From NCBI GenBank assembly GCA_029204225.1, contig CM055095.1, forward strand, positions 42,003,723-42,067,722: DNA of 64,000 nt, written 5' to 3'. Every line of letters starts with the position of its first letter. The stretch's first letter is position 1. Origin of the DNA: Diphasiastrum complanatum. Its lineage: Eukaryota > Streptophyta > Lycopodiopsida > Lycopodiales > Lycopodiaceae. Position numbers and translations under genes: made by a program. Below, piece by piece: positions 1 through 9,790 of this stretch. The notes below the pieces were generated by a model, which saw only the letters and a program-made list of their open reading frames with translations, was not told the DNA's origin and made no database searches.

Positions 1-194
1 AAGTTATGTAATCTTTCAGTACAAAGAGCTGAGCCTCCAACTTGTGGTGTGCTAGCTTCAATGTTAATAAAAAGTGGCCAGTAAATTGAGTACTGTGCCA
101 AGTAGCTTAAATGAATAGTTATTTTAATTGGGAGACACCTTTACTTTAATCTGACATCTGATGAGGACATCAGATTTTATAAAGGTGGGGTGGA
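1..194 (+). mobile_element. 3' internal end of a family-A gypsy-like element, cut by the window edge
   Basis: This stretch matches, on the opposite strand, the internal sequence at 11911-12110 that lies next to another family-A LTR. It ends in a purine-rich tract (AAAGGTGGGGTGGA, 181-194) directly before an LTR that starts TGTTGTAAAG, which is the usual polypurine tract for plus-strand DNA priming. No coding sequence is visible. The rest of the element lies left of the window. Confidence 0.8.
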
Positions 195-1394
195 TGTTGT
201 AAAGCTACCATTTCAAGCTTTACTTCCGACGCCATCGGCGCCAGCTATGTCCCCGGCACCGATCCCGGCGCCACTGTGACCAGAATCCAGCCGGCGCCAA
301 GTTCCTATGGCTGAAAATCTTTGATCGGTTCTAGCGGAGTCCAGAGAGCTCAGATCGATGTGCAATCACCTCACACGATCTAGGCATGATTAAAGGAAGC
401 CTGGGGATCAATAAAATATAGAGAGAGAAAATGACTTTCTAGAAAGAGAAAATACTAGCGAGAGAAAAACCGTGCTTTACCAGCTTGGGTAGAGTGCTTG
501 GTATGAGGGGGGGGGGGGTGCCGAATCACACCAATACTATAGGGGAGTGCGAGTTGCGACTCAGGGCGAGCTCCAACCAAGTCTCAGCCTCCCTTGCTGG
601 AATGTTGTCATGGCTCTCGCTTTGGCATGCTAGCGCCCCGGAGACTAGGGTCGGTCACACACTTGAAATGTAACCTTCTCAGATTTATCAATAAAGTGGG
701 ATTTTCCTCAAACTGACTCTGATTACCTTCTGGGTTTCAGTGTTCGGTAAAAGCGCCAGTTGTAAGGCCGCTTCCAAATTTTTAAGTTGGCACATAGCTA
801 AGGCTCGTATCCCGGTACGCCAGCGGTATGCTGTCGAGACCATTCGGTCCGTGGCGCCAGCGGTATGCTGTCGGGACCATTTGGTCCAGGAACTGGTTGT
901 TTCCATATCTGTCGCGGCTTGTGGTTCTGAGTGTTCCTTGCATGAACGTGAATGGGTTAATCTCTTGGGGAACGAGCTCTAACCTATCGGATGGCTTGCT
1001 TGGGTGGAAGTTACCTGTTTATGGCTGTCCAGTCTGGCGTGGCGCCAGGTTGGCTTCCAGCGCTCGTGACGAAGCTTTCAGTTGGTTAAGTCTGATGTAA
1101 GTCAGACCACTTGCTTGGATTGGATGTTACTCGTTTGTAACGAAGCTTCGAGTTGGTTGAGTTTGATGTATGTCGGGCGGCTTGCTTGGAGGGAAGTCAC
1201 CCACATCGGGACCCCCGATCTGGCATGGCGCCAGGTTGGATCTCAATGTTGGTTTTCAGGAACTTCAAGTTGGTTAAGTCTGATCGTTGTTGGCGAGTTG
1301 GCTGCTTGTATGTCAAGTGGGTTTGGATGGCAAGAGTTGAATGCTGGGAAGCTAAGTCGTGGTTCCTGGCTCCCTTTGGGATGCCTGCGCTACA
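195..1394 (+). repeat. LTR of family A (3' LTR, plus strand)
   Basis: The LTR is 1,200 bp, begins TGTTGTAAAGCTACC after a polypurine tract and ends GCCTGCGCTACA. The same sequence recurs at 14176-15334 (minus), 11705-11910 (minus, first part) and 19305-20332 (plus, remainder). It is GC-rich compared with its surroundings, carries GGCGCC palindromes near its 5' end, a G homopolymer at 507-518, a duplicated unit of roughly 40 bp around 815-890, and repeats of a roughly 70-bp unit containing AGTTGGTTAAGT between about 1078 and 1290. Small ORFs inside it recur in every LTR copy and I do not regard them as genes. Confidence 0.9.
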
Positions 1395-2091
1395 GCCTTC
1401 CCATTTACATTCTGTAGTATCGATGCTATCTTATAAGGTAGACAACGAACTGATCTCATGTGGGTCTGCAAGCATGGTCGATAACGTATTACATTATTTA
1501 GGGCCCCGGGGGGGACTAAATGGAATTTAGGTGAGCCCGGGAGGGCGAGTCTCAAAATGTGGCATTATTAGCCATTACATAGTATATGGTTTTAAAATCG
1601 TATTTTCATTCTGTATGCAGGTACGGTGCAGTTATTGGATGATTTGGACGTTCAACTGTTCAAATTCTCTACGCGTGGCCTTCTCTGCTCAGTTTTGCTT
1701 CTTGGCCTTCTCTGCTCGGTTTCTTCAGCTTTGCGCGCGCTGTGGATGGTGATCTGTTAGCACTGATGGTGATCTGTTAGTGTTGAGGACATCTTGATCG
1801 CTATCCTCCATTAGAGAAACGTAGAGTCCAATGAGGGCCTTTGAAAAAGATTTTTTATTTATTTTTTTTCTTATTTTCGTTGCCATGTGGACCAATTGAA
1901 ACCTTTGAAATTGGGGTTCTACGTAACGTAGAATTTTTAAAATATAAATAAAATAAAAACTTTCTAAATATATTACTGTCTTGTCGGGCAGCTGAATATG
2001 ACAAATGGTTGAAATGAGAAAATCGATGTACCATTAATGTATATGCATTGTCTAATCATGGTAGGCAAGGATTAACTAGAGTTAATTCATA
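1395..2091. other. Non-coding stretch right of LTR-A
   Basis: No coding sequence or repeat copy within the window is recognised. It contains short GC-rich runs (near 1500-1550), then AT-rich sequence. A 10-bp GATCTGTTAG-type repeat occurs around 1750-1780. Confidence 0.4.
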
Positions 2092-3580
2092 GTGCCAAAT
2101 AGTTCAGTGTTTCAAATTTTTGCCAACACATATTTTCATATTCCTGGCTTTTTTGTCTACACATATTTTCAGATTCATAGTTCAGTGTTTCAAATTTTTG
2201 CCTGCACATTACAAACGGTGCCATCAAGGAAGCCGTGCTCCTCAATCAACTCTCTTCTATTCAACGAGAAAGATGATAATGGATTATGGGTGCCAAGAAC
2301 ATATTCAAAAAACTCTTGGGTTTTGATGCATCCATCATCAAGAGGAGCATTTCGAAACAACAAAAGGTCAAAACTATCATTTCGATCTTATTGGAAGGCC
2401 ACAATTTTGGATTTCAAAACATCATCAGGAGAAAAATCTATTTCTGAAATTCTAGTCCAACATGTATATATGCATTTTGAGATAAATGTGCAAGGATTCA
2501 ACCGTCAAGATCACAAAAAAAACAACTGTGAGTATTGATATTTTACAATACTTTGATTTTTGTCATTCATTAATATGTATTAGTAAACTTTCCAATCTGA
2601 TCATTTTTCTCTTGTAGATTTATATCCATCCAATAGTAAATGAGTGGGAGCCCAGTGGATCTCTAGCAGGTGTGTTAGATGTTATTCACACTGATATTGG
2701 ACAACTACAATATGGATGTAGAACTACAAAAGATCTAGCTGATAGTGGAGTCTTTTTTTATGAATCAATGTACATTCCTGTTACAAAAGGAGGTTTTGGA
2801 CAAATAGTCCCAATTCCATTACCTAGTTTTGGAAGTGATGAATGGGTTGCTCCAGATGCTGCAGTTTCATAATCATTTCATTGCAAGCTATATAATGACG
2901 TAAAAAATTCATTAAAGATAAGTACGGAATAAAAAACAGTCATATTGAGTTGGTTTATTTCTTTGAATATATTTGTGGATTTCTTTTCAGGTGTCAATGT
3001 ACACAAAACCCCAACAATCTTTGTATGCAAAAATTTATCAGATAGTTTATTATTTGAACTTATGGATGAAGGCTGGGACAAAAGATCAGATGGAGAAATA
3101 GAATGCAAAATTAAAATGTCTTCCATGTGCTTTTGTTATCAAATTGAAAAACAAATGTTGAGCTTATGCTTCCATTATGAAAAATGGAAAAAAAAATAAA
3201 GGTAAATGGGTGCCACTTGATCAAGACTTGGAAGCCAGTGGACATTCAAAATGAAAAAATATTGAAATTATATACAATGATGTAGTTTTGACATGTGTTG
3301 AGGTGGAAGAGGATTGGAGTCTAAATTACATCAGGCGGGAACTATTGCTCCTACAAGATGATATACTTTCAGACTTCATATTCATTTTCAATGGTAAACT
3401 TGTAAGTAACTATAAACACTCGATTCTTTATAAATAGTTTCTATCAAAACTTTCTCATACAATCTCTATACTAATTGTAACTCACTTTGTATTAGGTTTA
3501 TGCAGGTACGTAAAAGACATGAGCTCGAGATCAAATGCAGAGATATTGGCGAAACAATCCAACTTACGGAAGAACACTGA
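2092..3580 (+). pseudogene. Decayed multi-exon gene G (unknown function)
   Basis: I do not recognise this family. Four exon-like blocks can be seen: about 2092-2527 (donor CT|GTGAGT), 2618-about 2860 (acceptor TTCTCTTGTAG), 2991-3401 (acceptor TTCTTTTCAG, donor CTT|GTAAGT) and 3506-3580 (acceptor TTTATGCAG), ending in TGA. The last two blocks give a compact C-terminal domain with DWSL, an I-R-x-E-L run, NGK and IKCRDIG motifs, loosely like a ubiquitin or PB1 fold; that fold is only a guess. Exon 1 contains a short YWKAT string that resembles NAC proteins, too weak to use. The frame is broken near a poly-A run (about 2513-2520) and by stops in exon 3. Two more copies, at 16164-16620 (minus) and 9663-9790, share the same protein motifs, and the 16-kb copy keeps the last intron at the same place. 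A repeated family with introns is more consistent with a transposon-borne gene than with a unique host gene. Confidence 0.6.
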
Positions 3581-3874
3581 GATTTACTATCAACAAATAC
3601 ATATCAATCATCATGTCTTTTTATCAATCTAGAAAATTGCATTCTAGTACTATGGACACAACTGGATTGTAAAAATTTATATTGATATCAATTAAAATCC
3701 CATAAATGGGCTGTTTACATGTAAGATTGTATCTTTTTTTTTTTATGTATCTCTATTTATAAATAAATTCCTATTCAGTAAGTTTTTCTATATTTTCAAT
3801 ATCAATATTGAAAACTGATAAGGAAGCAGGCCTCTCTCCTATAATTTCGCCTTCCTTTGTATTGAGAAGGACTT
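3581..3874. other. Short intergenic gap between convergent genes
   Basis: AT-rich sequence between the stop of the plus-strand gene G (3580) and the stop of the minus-strand Ulp1-like gene (3875). The two genes converge here. Nothing else is recognised. Confidence 0.5.
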
Positions 3875-5093
3875 CTATGCCTTTTTGATCATATATAATT
3901 CAGGAGTAGCTTGCTTTTTCGGGCTCTCGATTTTAGGCATAACACTTGCACCATTCTGTTCATAAGTTCTGATCATTTCTTGCCGAAATCTATATACATC
4001 GTTGGGAGTGTACGACTCAAGAGTGAACTGTCATCACAAAACACGTGAACCAACAAATTACCAACAATGATAGTAAAAAAATAAGAATCAGAATGAAAGG
4101 AACTACAAATGAACAAAATATTACCTTTTCAATATCTACATCGACTTGTAAATTATACCACTCAAAAAAGAGCTTTGTATTGTACAAGATGAACCATGCA
4201 CAACTAAGAGCGTCCCTTTGCTGTACACACTACATATATTAAATGAAAATTAGTAATATTATGACAGAAGATTTATTTATGCTATGATGATAGATTTAAA
4301 CTAAAAAAAAATACATGCATATCAGAGATAAATTGTATATACCTTAAAAGATTTAATGGTTATCTCTCCAATTGAGGTCGTCGTTGTCGGCATTTCCCGA
4401 ACGACATCAGGAAGTAGAGAATCAAATTCTCTATGTGTATTATTAGCTGAGTTTACTTTTACGCATAGAAAATTTGATACTCCCTCCTTATTTATCTTTA
4501 CAAAAAGAATGTTCAGGCTCTAATGCCGACTGCAATTATCAAAATAAAAATTAGAATCCATTTGAACAGGAGTAATCATCCAAATTAAAGCAACAAAAGC
4601 TAACTAGCAATCCTTACTTATTCTCATATAGAATCAAATAAAATCTTGCCATTGGACTGCATTCGATGAAATATATAGCCCTTTCAAAATTGGCGTCTTT
4701 TGCCTTCACCGCTCTCATAAAAAATGGATTGACAACAAAAACTACACCCTAAGAATTAGATCTAATACTATGCTACAAATTTTTTTTGTCGGCTTCTACA
4801 ATAACATCTGTAATCTCTGATGTTTTTTCTTTCAACTTTGTACAAAATTTGGAATCTAATCTATAGCTTCTCTTTGAAATTGGAAGAAAGAAATCAAAAC
4901 AATTGCCGAGCTGATCAATTTCATCAGCTAAGTAAGCCTCGTATTGGTTATAGTGGTCAGAATCAAAATAAACCTGGTTAGGATCATATGAAATTATGAC
5001 AAAAAGATTATGTACTGAGAGAGAAAGAGATGTAGATACAATATTTACAGATTTTTCAGTTATTTTATCAAGCTCCTCTTGGGTTATCATCAC
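3875..5093 (-). pseudogene. C48 (Ulp1/SENP-like) cysteine peptidase domain, spliced, decayed
   Basis: Exons on the minus strand: about 5093-4773, about 4749-4622, 4532-4343, 4220-4125 and 4027-3875, with plant-like boundaries (acceptors ATTGCAG, TGTACAG, GATGACAG; donors AAG|GTATAT, AAG|GTAATA). The third exon has the catalytic His context RH-stop-SLNILFV, where the stop (TAG) sits at the Trp expected in the HW motif of the family, followed by FDSLLP with the catalytic Asp. The fourth exon gives QRDALSCAWF, matching the Gln and Cys of the oxyanion hole and nucleophile. Known members cleave SUMO-like modifiers, and many plant DNA transposons carry such a domain. The last exon has no stop until its natural TAG and reads cleanly (FTLESYTPNDVYRF...). 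Upstream sequence runs without an obvious gap into an H3-like domain (5200-5690), so this is probably the C-terminal part of one fused gene. It is inactive as read, because of the stop and frame breaks. Confidence 0.75.
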
Positions 5094-5199
5094 TTTTGGT
5101 GAAGAAACCTTCTGAGGAGCTGGACAAATAGTAGGAGGAGGAGCATTCTAGGTCTGAATCAGATTCTCCAGCATCTGATTCAAAGCTCAAAAAAATGCG

Positions 5200-5690
5200 G
5201 GGTCTCTTGTCAGGGATAACTCCAGGAGGAAGGGAAACAACTGGCCTTCGAGATCCAACTTTCTTTGGGACAGCCTAGTTCCTTTTCCTCCTTGTCAAAG
5301 GTAGTTGGCAAGTCAGTTCTATCCAGAGGCAAGTCTCTAGAGGTGCTGGCGTTATCCACATGAAGATTTGAATAACGTTCCCGAAGTTGTTTGAGAATAA
5401 CAAAATCTTTAGACATGATAGTAACACACTTACCATGCACGGCCAAAAGATAGGAATCCTCAAAAAACTGGGACAGAAAGTCTTCTACAGCACCTTGTAA
5501 GGCTTGCATGGCTGTCACGACAAAACGAACGTCAAGCCCAAGTGACATGGTGACATTCCTAACAGATCGGCCGAAAGGAGCTCTAGGGATCAACAATTCA
5601 GGTTGATTTCTGGAGTCTTTTTACCTCCCTCAGCTAGACCTGCTTTCTACCACGGCCAGTACCAGGGGGAACACGGTCAATAAAAATTTT
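5200..5690 (-). pseudogene. Histone H3-like domain (copy 1), N-terminal part of a possible H3-Ulp1 fusion
   Basis: Read on the minus strand, the sequence gives an H3 fold in order: an alpha-N helix region LREVKRLQKST, then ELLIPRAPFGRSVRNVT, alpha-2 VVTAMQALQGAVEDFLSQFF, and the loop-2 signature AVHGKCVTIMSKDF. Canonical H3 has [20 protein letters not shown] and AIHAKRVTIMPKD. The LLIP...PF string resembles centromeric H3, but loop 1 has no CENH3-type insertion. One extra base after QKST shifts the frame, and a TAG precedes LREV at the codon aligned with Ala of VALREI. The extreme N-terminal tail is missing. After the fold a second frame continues with PKKVGSRRPVV and an acidic FESDAGESDSD segment towards the Ulp1 exons. 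It is clearly H3-derived, and a pseudogene in this copy. Confidence 0.85.
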
Positions 5691-5709
5691 CTTTTAATAC
5701 ACAAAATCT

Positions 5710-7385
5710 CATTTTGTGTCTATTGCCTATTGGCTTGTATAAATTTGCATGCTTTTTGAAATCTTTTATAATCCGTCAATTTTGTATTATGACGAATTTG
5801 GATTCTTCTGTAAAACCATTGGAAAAGTTGCAATATATAGCTATTCTTTGTGCTAGTCCCACCATGTTGTGTACTTTTATGAAATGCCGTTCTTGCTTGT
5901 CAATGAGATTTTTCCATTCTTTGCGATGACCATATGCTAAGACTTCCGCTATTTCTTGCAAAGAATGTCGCATGATGCCGTAATATGTGCTGCATGTCAT
6001 AAAAACACAATCTAAATCAGTACCAAAAGTATGTAAATTAATTGTCTATAGTAGTGCAACATTGAAATCTTACCATATAATGTGTTGTATATCTACACCC
6101 CATGCACTTTGAACTGCATCCACAAATTCACTAGTTGTTTTCTATATCGTTTGTACATCAGTATTTGAAAATTTATCTTTTCTCAAGTATTTCACCATGT
6201 TGTCTAATTTTCTACTTTGTTTGTACGGGTAGAACCTTCTTCTTCAAAATCTTGAGTTGTCGCTATAGTCTCTTTCCAAACCGAGTATTGAATCTTGGAT
6301 TGTTTTCCAAAATAATTTGATAAAAATCTTTGAGCTTTGGATCTTCCAACGCTGTGCTTGCATGGAATATTTCATTTTTTACCTGATAGCTTGTCGTCCT
6401 TTTTTATTTTAGTGTGGCCTTTATGTAAGCTTGCTTTAGACAACACATCCTCTAATCTGGAAATAGCTTCCTTCGTAGATGCCTCTGGTTTAGAATTCCA
6501 TGCAAACAAGATATGAAGATATATTATTTTTTCTATTATACGCACCTCTGTCTGCAATGTACAAATATGAATATTCAGAAGAGGAATCAGTAGTACGGGT
6601 TTCCAATTAGGATCTTCTCGATCTCTTGATATTCATGTACTCTTTGTCATGTCTTTTGTTGTCTTCATGCAGTACAAACAAGGGCGTTTAGAGTCTCCAT
6701 GCATTTTTTTATGGTGGCAGAATATGACGTTCTATTAAATATTCATGACATAATGTCATGGTCTTCTTTCATCACCTATAAGAGAAAAAAAAACGTGATT
6801 TAGCCTCATAATATTAACATAGAGAAGATTTGCCAAATGAAATCCATATTAAAATGATTATCCCTATCGATTATGCGAAGGAACTGCTATACTTGAAATG
6901 CTGCCAACCACCAGATTTCATTTTTTGATTGAACATTGAAGTTGAGGCCTTGTGAGTCTTCTAAAATTGAAAGTGCTCCATTCATGATCATAAGACTAAC
7001 TCTCTCCATTTTTTGTCAGTTTATAATTTCATAGTATTTATCATAAATTTTTATGGTATTACAAACGAGAATGTCAATAATATCAATAAATAAATTGCTA
7101 GAATTGTTATATGCTAGACATTCTCTTTTCGAGCAATACACTTCATTGATATGAGATGGATTACCAAGTATTGTCTGCATACCTTGGTTTAACATGTCTC
7201 TTTATTTTTTAAGATGAAATGGTCATGGGATTGGAAACTTCTTAATACTTACTTGTGCAAATGCCTCATGTATCATCTTAAACATTGTTGCATATGCTTC
7301 TCTACTAATGCATAATGCTATTAGTAACTGAAGCCTTAATCTTTTTCATTTTGTTATTGTTTAACATTGATTTCATAGATTTATA
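5710..7385 (-). pseudogene. DDE-transposase-like gene, copy T1 (5'-truncated)
   Basis: Minus-strand blocks match copies T2 (28640-29825) and T3 (60741-62385). From upstream to downstream: a block ending IWWLAAFQ near 6900, PCLYCMK near 6670-6690, EVRIIEKIIYLHILFAWNSKPE (6557-6372) and a C-terminal block with HRKEWKNLIDKQ (6000-5776). The PCLYC motif and the conserved spacing resemble the cysteine-containing middle of DDE-type transposases of eukaryotic cut-and-paste elements; I cannot place the superfamily. Many stops and frame changes show decay. It ends just upstream of the H3-like gene on the same strand. On its right it is cut at about 7386 by a copia LTR fragment. Confidence 0.55.
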
Positions 7386-7880
7386 AGTGATCATATTCGC
7401 TACATTTTTATATTTGGAAAATTGAGGCCAACTTTGTTTTAGACTTAGAGTTTGACTTTTCAAAGTTCATTAGCCTAAATTTCATTTGAATAAACACTTT
7501 TTGAAAGTGTGGGAAAGTTAAAAGATGAGTTTGAGTAGATTCAAATTCAAATATTGGGTACTTTGAATCTAGACCCAAAAATGGTAGGGTTAGCATTTTG
7601 GAGGGAAAACCAAGTGGCCAAATAGGTTTTGGACCTGTTATAAAAGGAGAAAACTCGTGGAGAGACACATCTTCTCTCTTCTCTATCTCATTTCATGCTT
7701 ATACATGGTTCTCTTGGGTTCTACTATCCATTGGTGCACTATACTTGTGATTGCATGCAATTCTATGTGTAGAATGATCTATATTTGCTATTTTTGGATC
7801 CACCGTATGAAATATAGTAGGTTGCTGGTTCTGTACAGACAACAACAGTACTTTATCTTTTGATTCATGTTTGATCAAGT
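7386..7880 (+). repeat. Copia LTR fragment (family C1), both ends missing
   Basis: This matches the middle of the LTRs at 8534-9181 and 20622-21267, from GATCATATT(T/C)GCTA to CATGTTTGATCAAGTT, but lacks the TGTGAAAGATT start and the AATCCTTCACA end. It replaces the 5' part of the transposase-like gene on its left and abuts copia RNase H on its right. Confidence 0.8.
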
Positions 7881-7884
7881 TATC

Positions 7885-8547
7885 TTTTGACTCATCTATC
7901 TAACCATTACTAGACCAGATCTAAGCTATTGTGTTGGAAGATTGAGTCAATTTATGCAAGATCCTAGTGAGGAGCATTGAAAGCTAGGAAAACGAGTTTT
8001 GAGGTACATCATTGAAACGCGAGATTTTGGCATATTGTATAAGGGATCATCATCTCATCTTGTTGGATTTTCAGATTCAGACTATGCTGGAGCTGTAATG
8101 GATAGGAAATCCATTAGTGCTCATTGTATTTTCATAGGTGATGGAGCTATATCATGGATGTCATTGTCATCTAGTGAGGCAGAGTACAAAGCTCTTACAC
8201 ATTGCACAAAGGAGATGGTATGGATCAAGAGGATGATCAAGGATCTTCACTTGCTAGATTTTTCAGAGAGCCCAATCATCTTTTGTGACAATCAATCATC
8301 CCAAAGGTTGGCAACCTATCCTATCTTTCATGCTAGGAGCCAACATATTGAGGTGCAATATCATTCTATGAGAGAGCAAGTCATTGCAAAGGAAGTGGAG
8401 CTTCAACATGTGTCCTCAAGGGAATGTGTAGCTGATATCTTCACCAAAGCATTGGGAAAGGACTTGTTCATGAATCATAGGACATCACTTGGAGTGTTAT
8501 CAAAGTCTATGCTAAAACTAGTTGAAGAGGGAGTGCAAAAGATTTAA
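7885..8547 (+). pseudogene. Copia RNase H domain and C-terminus (fragment)
   Basis: The frame gives the usual copia end: a TRPDLSY-like start, FSDSDYAGAVMDRKS, SSSEAEYKAL, then IFCDNQSSQ, the IFHARSQHIEV motif and VADIFTKALG. This is the RNase H part of a Ty1/copia polyprotein, which removes RNA from the RNA-DNA hybrid during reverse transcription. Catalytic acidic residues in SDSD, SEAEY and CDNQS are present. Gag, protease, integrase and most of RT are missing, and a TGA lies near 7977. The ORF from 7999 to 8547 is open and overlaps the start of the following LTR, as is common in copia. Confidence 0.9.
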
Positions 8548-9181
8548 CTAGTTTGATCATATTTGCTATATTTTCATATTTGGCAAATTGAGGCCAACTT
8601 TGTTTTTAGAATCAGAGATTGACTTTTCAAAGTTCATTAGCCTAAATTTCATTTGAATAAACACTTTTTGAAAGTGTGAGAAAGTTAGAAGGTGAATTTG
8701 AGTAGATTCAAATTTAAATGTTGGGTACTTTGAATCTAGACCCAAAAATGGTAGGGTTAGCATTTTGGAGGGAAAACCAAGTGGCCAAATAGGTTTTGGA
8801 CCTGTTGTAAAAGGAGAAAACTCGTGGAGAGACACATCTTCTCTCTTCTCTATCTCATTTCATGCTTATATATGGTTCTCTTGGGTTCTACTATCCATTG
8901 GTGCACTATACTTGTGATTGCATGCAATTCTAGTATAGAATGATCTATATATGCTATTTTTGGATCCACACGTGTAAAATATAGTAGCTTTCTGGTTTTG
9001 TATGGACAACAACAGTACTTTATCATTTGATTCATGTTTGATCAAGTTCTATTAGAATTTGCATCTCATTTTGTGTGTAGATGCTGATTTTTCTACATTG
9101 GTGAGATTAGTAGGATATCTTCTTTTGTAACCAATGATTAGGGGCATGGATTGGATCATAAATGATCTGAAATCCTTCACA
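8534..9181 (+). repeat. Copia LTR (family C1), 3' LTR
   Basis: The 648-bp LTR starts TGCAAAAGATT (a variant of TGTGAAAGATT) after the purine tract GTTGAAGAGGGAG and ends AATCCTTCACA, giving short inverted ends. It is nearly the same as 20622-21267. It is followed by GAGGG and a copia integrase fragment. Confidence 0.85.
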
Positions 9182-9306
9182 GAGGGCAAGTGTCAACTTT
9201 TTTAAAACTTTTGGATGCACATGCTATGTCAACATAACTCTTGATGATAGGACCAAGAAGGATCCATCTTCAAGGAAAGGTGTATTTGTTGGATATAGTG
9301 AGGTGA
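9182..9306 (+). pseudogene. Copia integrase C-terminal fragment
   Basis: About 125 bp encode the end of a copia integrase region: TFGCTCYVN, DDRTKKDPSSRKGVFVGYSE, with a frameshift at the start. The piece continues directly into an LTR fragment at about 9307, so RT and RNase H were lost by an internal deletion. The same fragment and the same junction occur at 21268-21389. Confidence 0.8.
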
Positions 9307-9662
9307 GTAAACTCGTGGAGAAGCAGATCTTCTCTCTTCTCTATCTCATTTAATGCTTATACATGGTTCTCTTGGGTTCTACTATCCATTGGTGCACTAT
9401 ACTTGCGATATCTTGCAATTCTATGTGTAGAATGATCTATATTTGCTATTTTCAGGTTCACACGTGTGAAATGCAGAAAGGTATTGTTGTTGTATGGGTA
9501 TTTATGTTTTGATTTATGTTTGATCAAGTTTTATTAGAGTTAGCATTCTATTTTGTGTGTAGATGCTGATTTTTCTACATTGGCAAGATTGGTGGAGTAG
9601 CTTGTTTTGTAACAAAAGATCTTTAGTAGATTTGGATCTGAATTGATCCCAAATCTTTCACA
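9307..9662 (+). repeat. Copia LTR right part (family C1)
   Basis: It matches the C1 LTR from AAACTCGTGGAGA onwards and ends AAATCTTTCACA at 9662, the full 3' end of the LTR. It is more diverged from the other C1 copies than they are from each other. The sequence directly to its right is a piece of gene G. Confidence 0.75.
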
Positions 9663-9790
9663 CCTCACATTGTTTGTTTGCAAAAATCTATCAAATGATT
9701 TTTTTTTATTGAAATTCATGGAGAAAGTTTGGGATCAAAAGTCCACTACAATCAGAAAAACTGACAGGAGAATTGGACATCCAATGTGAA
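9663..9790 (+). pseudogene. Fragment of gene G
   Basis: The translation FVCKNLSNDFF followed by FMEKVWDQKS matches FVCKNLSDSLLFELMDEGWDKRS of gene G (2991-3110). Only about 40 codons remain. It is joined on its left to a copia LTR end and on its right to gypsy protease. Confidence 0.6.

Noticed and set aside
1082-1530. ORFs of 107-125 codons inside A LTRs, repeated at 14068-14403 and 20020-20343
   Set aside because: They recur because the LTR recurs, lie in the LTR's repeat region and show no protein family.
2280-2420. NAC-transcription-factor-like YWKAT string in exon 1 of gene G
   Set aside because: The other NAC subdomains are absent; a five-residue match is not enough.
5200-5690. Calling copy 1 a centromeric H3 (CENH3)
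   Set aside because: LLIP...PF resembles CENH3, but loop 1 has the length of ordinary H3 and other parts are closer to H3; the assignment needs a phylogeny.
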